Assembly: GCA_017590115.1 (NCBI GenBank)
Contig: JAGGNK010007004.1
Span: 8,492,418 to 8,556,417 of the forward strand
DNA length: 64,000 bases
Source: Montifringilla adamsi
Taxonomy: Eukaryota; Chordata; Aves; Passeriformes; Passeridae
Direction: 5' to 3'
The notes below the pieces were generated by a model. The model saw only the letters and a program-made list of their open reading frames with translations, made no database searches and was not told the DNA's origin. The position numbers were made by a program, and so were the translations under genes. Positions 9,401 to 20,648 of the stretch are shown in pieces (positions within the stretch are counted from its first letter, which is position 1; each line of letters starts with the position of its first letter).

Positions 9401-12400
9401 GTATCCCTCTGTCACTCCTGGGAGATGCTGGCACCTGATTCAGACTATGCAAATATTACCAGGAGGGCAACGAAAGACAAAGAATTCAGTGTAAGGGAAA
9501 ATGTCACTCTATGACTTAGTTTGGTAGGATAATGGCTCTGTAACATAAACTGTCAGGCAGGTGTGGGTATGGGTGTGTATGGCTGTACATCACACACTTT
9601 GCTGTGCAGGACAGCCCTTTGGGAAGTGAAATCTGGAACCTGCTGCGTGGCTTTATTGATTTTTGGGTTTGCTTTGTGCAGGGTGATTGCTGAAACAAGA
9701 CTTGTTCATGGATGTCAGGCCATTCACAGCACTGTGTTTTTATTCAGCTTTTCAAAAGCACTAATAGAGAAACAAAGCCGTCTTCATGACCACTCAAATT
9801 TGTCTTGACTAAGCACACCATTGCTGAATAAAGTATGCATCTATTGTTTTCAGACAGCTGTAATCCCTCTCCAGACTTTAGGGTAATTTAATCTCTTGAC
9901 ATGACTGTGCAACTCCTGTTATTTTTAGGCACATACATTAAGAAAAGGAAAGGTTCATTTAATCTGAAAACATATTAGCAAGCATTCCTGGTTTCACAAA
10001 TCTGAACCAGGTACCACAGGGAATAAACTGAAAGTCATTAATGTGTGATTGCTGTTTGATGGCTGGAATGAAGCAGTTTCAGACCCACTCCATACCTCCT
10101 TTTGCAGGTACTGCAAAGCGAGTTGCTGCTCTTGAGGATCATGTCAGCAAAGGTTAAAAACTCATTGCAGATTGTTCTTTGCTGATACCAGCTGTTCACA
10201 ATCTGTGTGTGGTGGCCTGCTGGCCATGTGGGTGAACTGGTGGGGATGAGGGAAAGGCTTGAAGTCCTCTAGTGTCAGTGAAGGATGCATGTCAGTGCCC
10301 TTCCCGATGATGCCTGAGGATGCTGAACTCACCTGTCTGCCCCCCTGGTGTTGCAGCCCAGAGGATTGCCTCTGCCTGTTCTCCTCCTCCTCCTTCTCCC
10401 AACCTCCTGAGTCACTCAGGACAAGTGACAATGGAGACTGTCAGGCTGTGTGATGAAGCTGGTGTCTGTGGGCTTGTGGCTTCCAGATGCTGGAGCTGAG
10501 GACCTGTCTCCTCTTTGGCACAGCAAGGAGCTCCTGTATTGCTCACCGTGGGACTTGGGCAAAGCTGTTCCCCTCCCCAGCTCTACAGGGGAGGTGGAGT
10601 TACTAAAATCACTAAATTCATTAAAATCAAAGCAGTTTCCTGAAGGAGGTGAGAATTTAGTTTCTTTCTGGATATTTCTAGCAGCATCATCCAACAAGCA
10701 CTGGGATGTGTGATGGAAGCTGAGCAGGATGTTGTTCAGACCTCCACAGACTCTTCTAGGCTTAGCTTGGGTGGGAAAGTGAGGCTCAGGCTCTGCTTAT
10801 AACTGTCCTCTTTGAGAAAGAATGAGGAAAGGCAACGGCAAAGGACAAAGTGAGGGAAAAACCTTAAGCTGTGGCATTTAATGGGGTGGACAGCTAGCAG
10901 GAGATTGTTGACTGTTTGTTGAAAAGTCTTGCTGGCTGTGTTTGCTTTGGATACCACAAGTCACTGGGTCCTGGTGGGGACTGTGAGTCATGTTCCTCCT
11001 TGCAGTGGAAAACACGGATTCATCGCCGTGGTGCTGCGCTCCTGGCAGGGCAGACAGCCCCTTGGGAAAACGGGAAGGTGGCACAAGGCAGGAGGTGTGG
11101 AGGCCTTCCCCTCCAAAGGGGGTAGGAAAGTGTTTCTGAAATGCTTTTTTCCCTTTGGGCATCCATCCTTAGCTCTGGGGAGAGCTTTGCTGTGGCCTCG
11201 AAAAAGGGACGTGCTGGAGCTCTTGTGTGCTTGTGTTGCTGTGGATACAGGGCTCTATTTTTGTGCCTCTTGCATAAGTTTTACCCACATCTTGCAGCGC
11301 CTTAAATGCATTTTTAGGGTTTGGGGTCCTGGGTAGCTAAAAGCATTGAAGTTGCATCTTCTGTGGTCTCCGTGGGAGTTTGAGAAGGCTGGTCGTGACC
11401 ACATTCCCTCTGCTGTCTCTTCCTTTGGCAGAACTAAACCAAGTGGTGGTTTCATCCAGTTTAGGAAGGAGTGATGCCTTTATCTTGACTCAAGAGATGC
11501 TGGAGATCCCTTTCTTTGGCTCACATGGAGAAGCCCTCAGTAGAAGAGAAGAATAATGCCAGCAGCTGTTGGAGGGCCAGCACGAGGTCAGCATGGTCCT
11601 ACACTGCCAAAATACCAGTGCTAATTCTGGCCCTGAGTGCACAGGACACACAAATCATGACTCTGGGATTTCCTTGTACCAGTTCAGATTCAACCCTTGA
11701 TTTTATTCCTGCTGGAAGGGAAGAACAGACCTGCCATGGCTCCAGGTGTGAGTACAGGCTGTCACTGGCCTTGCCTAGCAGGGGAAAAGGACCTCTGTGT
11801 CAGGTGGTGGTGAGCTGTTAACTTCTTCCTTTACATCACAGACAAGAAATTCTTTCCCTGCTGAGTGACCAGTAAGTCCTTTGCTCTGCCACACATTAAC
11901 ACATGCCTTGGTAGTACCCAGTAAAGGGTGGAATAATAATAGCGTGGTTACAGGCCATCTGAAATGAGGTTGTGGCTGTAGCTGTCCCCATGGGCCACCT
12001 CCTCCTGCCTCCTGTGGGAGAGTGTGGGGCTGGTAAAGAGGCTGTGTGTGGTAAGAGAATAGGTATTTAAGGAAATGGGGTTTAAATGAGAACTTAATTA
12101 CTCACTTTTGGCCTCATATCTGAGCAAGAATAACATGAAAACCTGAAATTAAGCACTAGTTGCATTCCAATACGGGAAGAATGCCTCCAGTATTTGAAAA
12201 TAATTCGAAGATAAATAGAATTAATACTTAACATATGAAAGAGACAGCTAATGTTTTGACAGACAAGCCTCCTCCTCAGAGCCAAGAACATGCATTACCT
12301 AAAGGAGGAAAATCCTCATTTGTACTGAAGGTTGCCAGGAGTCATAATTAAAGAACAAAATTAGTCGAGGAGAAGATGGAATGAAGAGTAAAAAGATTGT

Positions 12401-15400
12401 TGTTTCTTAGATAACTGTGCAGGTGTTGCTGAAGGAACACACACACATTTCTGTGGGTTTTTTTTTTTCCCCTTGATCCGTCTCTGTGTCCATCAGAACA
12501 TTCACTGCAGGTTTCCTTCTATTAAAAATAAAAATAGAAATGTCCTGCTGAGCAAGTTGTTCTGCCATGGGTGGAGATAAGCCTGCTTGCCCTCTGTTGT
12601 TTACAGCCTTTGATGTCTAATCAGGGGTGAGGTGGTTTTTTTGCTGTTTTAGTGAGTCCATCATTAGTATTTCTTTCCTTTGCCATCCTCTTGCACAAAG
12701 TGTGAGGGTCCTACAACCTTGGATACTGCCCTGCTGGCACATTTGATGGAAATTTCCTGGGCTGCTGAAGTGGGGTGGAGGGGTGAAGGGGAAGGGCAGA
12801 TAACCAGTAGTATGGACCCATATAATTGCTGTATATTTGCTCATTTCTGCAGGAAACCAGCCTGAAATTTTGTAGAGGATTGGACCTGTTTGTAGGAGAT
12901 TTGTTATTCTGATGTTATTAACACTGGCTTTGGTTACCCAGATGTTCCCAAAAGGGAGGGAAGGGTAGATCACAGCAGTGCCACGGCCAGAGAAATGGTT
13001 AACTGGAAAGGAAAATCTGAGGCTTTTTTTTTTTTTTTTTTGTCAGAGAAAAACAGTGTCTCAGGTTTATAAAACAAACTGCCTTCTCTACCTTGTACTT
13101 CTTTCATAGCTGCAAATGTGTAAATCTTCCAGAAAGGAATCCAGATGCTTACTTACTTTAATTTGAGTCAAGATAAAGTGGCCACATTTTGCTGCCTGGA
13201 GCATCTGCAGAAATGCCACTGAGGGTTTTTGGCTTGTTTTGGTGAGAGAATTACAGAAGTCCTCCCATTTTCTCCTCTTTCAAGGTTAGACCAAGAATAC
13301 ATTCATCAGTCATAAGCTGTGGTGTGTTAATAGAAAGATTTTCTCTGAAAAATGTCTACTACTCCTAGAAGGAGATTTATACTATGTAATCCACCATTTC
13401 AAAGGCTGAGGTCACCATTGAACATGTCAGCCCACCAGAATATCATAACACATCAATTACATAATCAATAGCACATGTTTTCCCCCTTTCTTTACCAATT
13501 AATGGATTGTTGAAGTAGAGAGCTTGGCTTATATTTCTCCAATCATGTTGGATGGGGAAACCCTTCCAGAAAGAGGATTCAGAAGGAAAAAAGCTGGTGT
13601 TTAAGGTGCTCACATCAATTCTTTCTTCAGCAAATGCACAGGAGCACCAGCTGTACTTCCACTTCTGCTTCCTGACTTCTGACAATTTTATTAATCCTTC
13701 ACAAAAATGACTGTATGTACTACCAGAGGATATTCCATTTTTAAAACTTGATCTCAATTTGTAACATGTTTCTATGCCAAAAGACTTCTCACAAAACCAT
13801 CTCATTATCCTTTACCTCTTGAGTTCTTCTTGCAGATTCTGATTAGAGCATTCTTCTAGTTTTGAATGGGATTAGGATGAGATAATGAATGATTTATATC
13901 AATTGACAGGATATTTCCTGCTCTTACCGTGATGTTTTTGTGTAAATTTCTGTGTCAAGATAATGGGAGTTTTTGCCTCACTCAGCTCTTTGCACTAATT
14001 TTTCATCCTATTGATTTACTTATTGAAGTAAATTTCAATTGTGAAACTCAGTGTCACTTGTAAGGATAGTCCCATAACAGTGTAGCTTGGCTTAATTATT
14101 TTTTTTATTTTTGCAAAAAACATCCAGAATAGTTCAAGCAATATTTCACGATATTGAAATATTTCACGTGACCATGTAATGTGAAAACACATTTTTAAAT
14201 GTGCATAGGGAAAAGAGACAAACAAGCTCATTTTCCTGCTGGTTTTCTTAACTGTTCTAGGCTTGGTTTGTCACCTTCTCTTTCTGCTTAGGATTTCATG
14301 GATGTAGAGTTAGTGTTCTTGAATGGAAAAAAAAAAAAAAAGAAAGAGAAACCAAACTCCCCAAAGCAAACTGTCTCTGTGTTTGTGTTGTGTGGAAGAT
14401 CTTCCTGAATCCCAGGCTCAATAAGTTTCCCAGAACATCTTTCCCAAGGCAGCCAGAGGCATCAGGGGCATATTTCTCTTGGCTAGCCTTTCTCTGGAGA
14501 GATCCCTTGGAGGAAGTCCATGCTGTGGCAGGGTTTGCTCTTAGTGGAGATGAGACTCAAGGAACCAGTGCCTCTCCAGAGGGACAGTCCTGCTCCTTTT
14601 GCTTTTTTGTGGCAATGGTTAACCACTCTTAATGGAAGATCTGCTGTGCTGTGCTTGACAAATGCAGAGGCTGAGCATGTGAGTGGGCATTGCCTCTCTT
14701 CTGGGGAGTGACTGGTTGGCAGCAACTTGCCTTTTGTGAGCCAGAAGCTCTTGGAGAGCCCAGAGCTTGGGAAGACAGGCCCCTCATAGTTTGTCCATTG
14801 CTTCCCTGCGTCCCCTTATTCAAATGAGACATCTTCCTTCTTTCCACCACAATCCAGGTTCATGGACAAAGCACACAGGTGGAGCTTTCAAACATAGAAA
14901 CTCTCCCCTGCTCCTGCACAGACTGAGGTTTCTGGCATGCTTATGTTTCTGATTTGGGGAAAATCACACAGAGGTGGCAGGAGGTCTGGTGCTGGTGGCA
15001 CAAGTGCCATATTCCTTTTCCAGTGTGTGGAGCCATCACAGAATCCCCCAAACAGCTATTTTCATACATATAGTCTGTAACAGGGCCAAAATGTGTCTTT
15101 TTCCCTAGCCTTATGCTGAGAAGCAACTGAACCATTTTGCTGAAGCTTTCCCAAAAACCACTTAGCCTGGGGCAGGGAGCAAGCATGGAAAAAATCCAGC
15201 CCAAACAGCTGAAATCTGGCAAAGTTGAATACAAACTGAAACACATTATTCTCATGGAAAAGTGTTGGGTGACCTCTGATATGCAGAGTTCCCTACTCCT
15301 CCTATGTGAGACACACAGGCAAAGTGTGCAGCTCACTCTCTGTGCTCCTCCTCTTGGGTCTGTGTGCTCTGAACTGCAAGTTTTGTGTGTAAAAATGTAC

Positions 15401-16210
15401 ATCCTTCTCTATATACCTAGAGCTGCATAGCTCCCTGCTGCACAGGATTCCTGGCTCCAGATCAGTTGCATCACTCCCCTGATGTCATCCTGGCATATAC
15501 CATCTCCAGCATTCTTCTCTGCCTGGAGGAACGCTATAGTCCATGCTAGGTTTTATCTTTTTTTTTTTTTTTTTCCTTCCCTGGTTGGTCACTGCCACTG
15601 CAGAAAATCAAAGGCAGCCTCACACATTTGTCTCTGTTTTTAATTTTGTTTTGCTACAGAAGTTAAAAAGCTTTGGGAGGACTTTCTCTGAGCACAAGTG
15701 AGAAAGCAGCTATTTACCATGAAAAAAAGCTCATAAATTTGTGCTTCCTGAGCTAGGAAATTACTGCTGCTGCTGCCACCATTACTGTTGCTCTTGTGGA
15801 CTGGGAGATGACACTGTGGCACACAAGGCTGGAGGACAACACTGGGGTGGGGATGGGAGACCAGGCAAAGTCATGTGGCTCTGACTCACTGGAAGTTATT
15901 TTTCAAAACCTTTACTGGGACCTTATGGCCAACAGTCTGTGCCAAGCCCTGTAAGAAATCTGCCCTGTGTTATACTTTCCTTGAAAGAAGAGTGGAAGGA
16001 GCAAATGCTGTGGGAATGTTGGTCCGCAAAGCCTGTGAAACTGGTAATAAGGATGGGAAAAAGAAATTTTGCTGTTTCTGCAAATTTGAGAGAGCAAAAT
16101 CCGTGCAATCCACTATCAGTGTTGACACTCAGCTAAAAACTGTGTAGAAGACTAGGCAGGGGAGCTGGGGGCAGGAGGTGCAGGCCTGCACTGGGTATGT
16201 GTGGCCTAAT
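6446..16210. other. Gene-poor intergenic stretch
   Basis: About 9.8 kb contains no exon I can support. It holds a G14/A10 homopolymer block near 7,707-7,740, poly-T at 13,024-13,041 and 15,558-15,574, and poly-A at 14,327-14,341. Open frames of 60-150 codons occur on both strands (for example 13443-13805 minus and 14941-15402 minus). They lack domains, splice context or codon regularity and look like chance frames. Confidence 0.55.
7707..7740. repeat. G14 / A10 homopolymer block
   Basis: A run of 14 G is followed by CC, GGG, ten A and five G. This is low-complexity sequence with G-quadruplex potential on the plus strand; its exact length may not be reliable in sequencing. Confidence 0.9.
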
Positions 16211-16485
16211 GTCACAGAATCATTGAATATCCTGAGTTGGGAGGGACCCACAAGGATCATTGTGCACCCAGGGCTGCCCTATCCCAGGCCCAGAATCCGG
16301 CCCTGTCCCTTGCTGAACTCCCACGGTTGGTGATCGCCCAGCCCCGCCATTTGTGGGGGTCCCTCTGCAGGGCCTCCTGGCCATTGAGGGGGTTGACAGC
16401 TCCTCCCAGCTCTGTGTCATCTGTGAACTTGTTCAGGATCCCTTCCAATCCTGCATCCTGGTAGTTTATAAGGGTGTTGTACGTG
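16211..16485 (-). mobile_element. CR1 LINE fragment (antisense)
   Basis: The plus strand begins with tcacagaatcattgaatatc and then gttgggagggacccacaagg, the reverse complement of an avian CR1 3' terminus. It continues through cagctctgtgtcatctgtga and gttcaggatcccttccaatc, which match the CR1 reverse-transcriptase-proximal segment in antisense. The element lies on the minus strand with its 3' end at the left. It is diverged and truncated, and the small open frames over it are repeat shadows. Confidence 0.9.
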
Positions 16486-18065
16486 GGTGTCCAAGTTTGT
16501 GTGGAACTGTGAAACCTGTGTCATGGGCTGTGTAGGCATTTAAGATATCTCCATGTGTGATGTTCTTTGAGTGCCTGCACTCAGTGGTGCTCTGTGGCCC
16601 TGTGTGGGATGAGGAGGGCACGCATCTGCCACAGTGGTGTGGGACCTGCTCCCAGGGCCAAAGACCTGTTGGTCTTTGGTTGGTCCTGTTGCCTGTAGGT
16701 TATTTTTGAATCCATGGAAGAATTGTGTTGCTGGACAAGGATTTGAAGGCCGGTCTCACCTGCCCTAGGCTGGTGTTTTGCCTTTAGCCCCTTCTTTGTT
16801 CTTTCATATGTTAAGGAAGCTGGGCTTGTAAGCACAGATCTCAGTCATGGTCTGGTGTGATCCAGTTTAGTAACTCTACCACTGCCCTACCTGGAAGCAG
16901 GGGAGCAAAGAGAACCTTTATCTCACTTTTCTTCTGCTCTGCCCTTGGGACCTGGCTCTCAGCAGGTGCTCCCTGCCAGGCTCTGCAGGTGGAGTAGGTA
17001 CATTTCCCTTCAGGTCCAGTGACCCACCTGGTGGGAAAACCACCATTTTCCTCAGAAAATAAGGGAGCAGTATTAGACAGGGACTGCCACAAAAGCATCA
17101 CTGATGGTCTGGGATTGCTGTCACTAGAGTAGCACCCAGCGGTGAAGACCACGTGGGCAGTGGTGGAGATCAGCCAGGTTTGTGGGAGAATTTAGTTTCC
17201 TATACTGCTGAAAGCCCATTATTTTTGAGTATTAATTTCCTTTCTCACTTTGGTGGGGGCAAGAGGGTGAAGTGTTATATATGGAAAAGGAGCATAATAA
17301 GGTTACTTTTTCCCCCAGGAGGTCACAGTGACAAGTCCTTGAAGGACATGGAAGTTAAGTGCATGCCAAGAGAACCCAGGAGACCAGGTCTGGAAAAACC
17401 TAACCTGTATTTTTTTTTTTCTGGAGAAATGGGAGAATGCAGAAAGAAAAGGCTTTTACATAGGAAGTAACAAATTAGCAGGACCAAAAGATAGTCTGTA
17501 GGGAGGGAGGACACGGGGAGGGGGATGCTGGTGCCTTTACAAGCTGCTCTGAACAAGGTGCCGAACTTCCTGGGAAGCTGTTTGGAGTTAGCCAGATTTT
17601 GCAGCCTCTGGCTCCGGATTTTGCCCTTTCCCCGTGGGCAGTTCACGCTCTCCCTCATCGTCTGGCCAGTTTACATTTCTGGTTAACTGGGAGAAGTGAT
17701 TCCCTCCTTAGCTTGCCCTCCAGAGTGGAAGTGGGAAGCTGGAGCCCTTCCATTCTTCTTGGGGCTGGGATCCTGGAGCCGTGGCTCGGGCTGTGTCCCT
17801 ACAACCCTGGATGGAGAAGTAGTTGGGGACAAATGAGGAAGCGGTGGGTTGAGCAAAACCCTTACGCTATAGAAATCTTTCTTCCAGTAAAGTGGGAAGG
17901 GGGTGGGGCACCAGCCACCCTTGCTGCAGCAGCAGCGAGTTTTCATTGTGATGCAAATCTCTTCATGTAATTTGGGTCACATTCAGGTTCACCCAGTTCT
18001 TGTGGCTGGAACTGAAACGAGCACGTCTTCACTTTTGCTCACAGCTCTCAGTGTTCTTTCCTCTC
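16486..18065. other. Intergenic sequence without recognised genes
   Basis: This is mixed-composition non-coding sequence leading into a locally CpG-rich patch. Open frames such as 17599-17970 plus have no domain I recognise and no convincing splice sites. Confidence 0.5.
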
Positions 18066-18435
18066 TCACTCTCACGATCCCAGGGCTTATTTTGCGGCAA
18101 GGCTCCTGTATCCCTGGAGAGGTGCCGTTCCATGGAGCACATCAGGGACCTCAGGGAGCCGGGATGCCACCACGCCCCTCTCCCCCTCGCCGGTGGCTCT
18201 TTGGTGGGATGTGCCCAGGCAAACATGGGCGTGCTCTGATGCTGTGAGGTTTCGGAGAGCGGTTTCGTTCAATCAGAGTCGCTCACACAACCCTTGCAGG
18301 GCTGACAGCCCGAGCAGCGCCTGCAAACACAGAGAGCAGCCCCGCGGCACCTGACTGCAATCGCCGGGACACTGCCCTGCACCCCAGCCCGGACGGCTCT
18401 GACAACACTGCCATTGCTTCTGGGAAACCCGATGG
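18066..18435. promoter_or_regulatory. Small orphan CpG-rich patch
   Basis: About 21 CpG dinucleotides fall in roughly 370 bases, against a CpG-poor background on both sides. The patch is GC-rich overall and includes TTTCGGAGAGCGGTTTCG and several CCCGG/GCCGGG elements. It has no clear open reading frame with domain content. It may be a distal promoter, an enhancer or the first exon of a non-coding RNA. Methylation-free CpG clusters of this size are common at regulatory sites, but function is inferred from composition only. Confidence 0.5.
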
Positions 18436-20398
18436 ACAGATTTAAGCAGGAAATTTACAGCCTTCTTGCACAAAACTTGACTTCTCCTCACCCCCTGCTT
18501 GGAGTGAGCCTGTAAATGTTTAAGTCACCTCACTGTTATTCTGTGTGGGGTCTTTGTTCCTCGCCTCCCCTGCTTATGTTGACCTTCTCTTGCCGCGCAG
18601 TCGGCATTAAATTCTGGGGCACAGGGCAAAGGCTGGGTTTGGTCACCTCTTCCCTGCCCCCCTTGGAAGGGCTGACTTTTGCTGCTGTCTGATGTGGATT
18701 AGTGGGGCTCCCCTCTAGTTCTGGGCCCTGGGCGGTCACCTCAGTTGCTCTCTCCTAAATCTAATTCTGTTCCGCTTTGTCCACAATATAATGCTCTCTG
18801 GAATTCATTTTAAATGCAGAGCAGGGTCAGGGGAGGCTTCAGGGACAGCTCGGGTGCTGTTGGGACTCGGGCTGTGCTAAAGGCACTTCAGGCCCATTTT
18901 GTACAATTGGCTGTTAAGTCATAGTGGTTTCCTGAGCCGGCTGTTGGAAAATCACCTCCAGCAAGCTCGGCTCCCTGCAGCTGCTCCTGTCTCTCCTGGT
19001 ACCCAGGCTCACAGGGTGGGCTCTGTGCATGGCTCCTCCTTCCACTCATGCCAGCTCAGACCTAAAAATCTCTGGTGCCCATCAGTGGAGGGTCCAGCCC
19101 TTCATACTCCTCCATCCTCCTTGTTCTTTCTGTCCCTAGCTCTGACACGAACCTGCTGGTGTTCAACTCTCATTGAGCCATTTTGGTACACTGAGTGGAG
19201 ACTGAGCACGGTGGAAAGGGCACAGATCTCAAAGTCTTGCGTTTCAAAATCACCTCTTGCTTTGAAGGATCTGATCCCGCTTTAGGCTCACACGCCTGTA
19301 AGGCAATCTGGTCTCCTTGCACTTCACTGCAGCTGCTTCTGGTGAGAAGTATGGCAGCTGCTCCACACTGCATAAGAGAACGCTTTGGCAAAAGAGACCT
19401 AATGACTATGCTTGGCTGCATCTGCAGAGGAAAATTAGGGAGAGGGAATGTAATTATTGGAATTTGGCCAGGACACTGGGATAAAACACATGCACTTGTG
19501 CTGTGACATGATCATTTGCAGTAAAGGAAAGCGTACACGGTCAGTATTGGGTCACTCTTCTGGATGCACAGTGTCATGAGGAATGTTCTGCCCTCTCCAT
19601 CTGTGAGAATGGGGCTTTAATTCTTTGTACATGACAATTGTGTGAGCCAACCATTCCCCTTAACATAATTCACAGAAAGAGGTAGTGGTCCTCTCTAATT
19701 TTGTAGGGACCATGGGGAAGCTGTTGGTATGTTCTTCTGAAATAACTCGGGTTTCCTGGGCTTTGGTTTTATGTATAATTAGAGAAATAAAGGCAAAACC
19801 AGAATCTTGGATCTGTACAGCCTGAAACAGTAGGAACAGAGGAATAAGGGGTTCTTCATTAAGAATGTGTCTCTTCAACCCTACCCCAGCTGAGACCCTA
19901 AGAGGTGAGGGGCTGAGTTTGGGTTTTGAGGTGGTAATGCTCAAGATGCTACTAGTGGACTTGGTGTGGGACAAGCTGGTGCCCTGGTCAACCTGAAACT
20001 GAAGTTATGAGAACAGCTTCTTTGTTTTCTCTGTTGATTTGTGTCATCCCTAGCCTGTAAGCAGTCCCAAACCCAAATGAAGGGGGAATTTTGCTTTGGT
20101 GACCATCTTTGACCCTTCACAGTTATTTTAATATCCCTTAGATATGAAGATTATATGATCACAGAGGAAAAAAAAATTGTGTTGTATTTTGTCAGTGGCT
20201 AATGTGAGGGGGTGGTAAAATCTGTAACCTAACTCATGCATGTGACTCATATCAAAGTACAGATGATAAATGAATGGAGCTGATATTGATCCCAAATTTG
20301 ACATCACTTTGATCAGCTTCAGGATTAGCTGTGCCTGACAGCATTCATTCCAGAAGCTGGACTTCTTCTTATGGTGAACAATGATCTCTTATTAAGTA
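18436..20398. other. Intergenic sequence without recognised genes
   Basis: This is non-coding, unique-looking DNA. No repeats or exons were recognised before the A/C tract. Confidence 0.5.
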
Positions 20399-20447
20399 AA
20401 AAAAAAAAAAAAAAAACAAAACCAAAAAAAAACAAAACCCCCCCCCC

Positions 20448-20482
<35 letters not shown>

Positions 20483-20648
20483 CCCCAAAAAAAAAAAAAA
20501 TTACCAAAAAAAAAAAAAAAAACCAAAAAAAAAACCCCCCCAAAAAAACCAAAAAAAAAACCCCCAAAAACCCCCCCCAAAAAAAAAACCAAAAAAAAAG
20601 AAAAAAAAACCCCACCAAAAAACAACAACAACAACAAAAAAAACCCCT
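20399..20648. repeat. A/C-only low-complexity tract (poly-A / poly-C blocks)
   Basis: About 250 bases consist almost wholly of A and C on the plus strand. Long A runs are separated by C runs of 11 (20,438-20,448), 6, 7, 5 and 8 bases, and a short CAA repeat closes the tract near 20,621-20,636. Only a TT near 20,501, one G at 20,600 and a T at the right edge break the rule. The complementary strand is therefore G/T-only with five long G runs, a strong G-quadruplex layout. Frames across it are poly-Lys/Asn/Pro or poly-Phe/Gly and are not genes. Confidence 0.95.

Noticed and set aside
13443..13805. 120-codon minus frame in AT-rich DNA, unusual length for the composition
   Set aside because: No domain, no splice sites and no repeat family recognised; most likely a chance frame.
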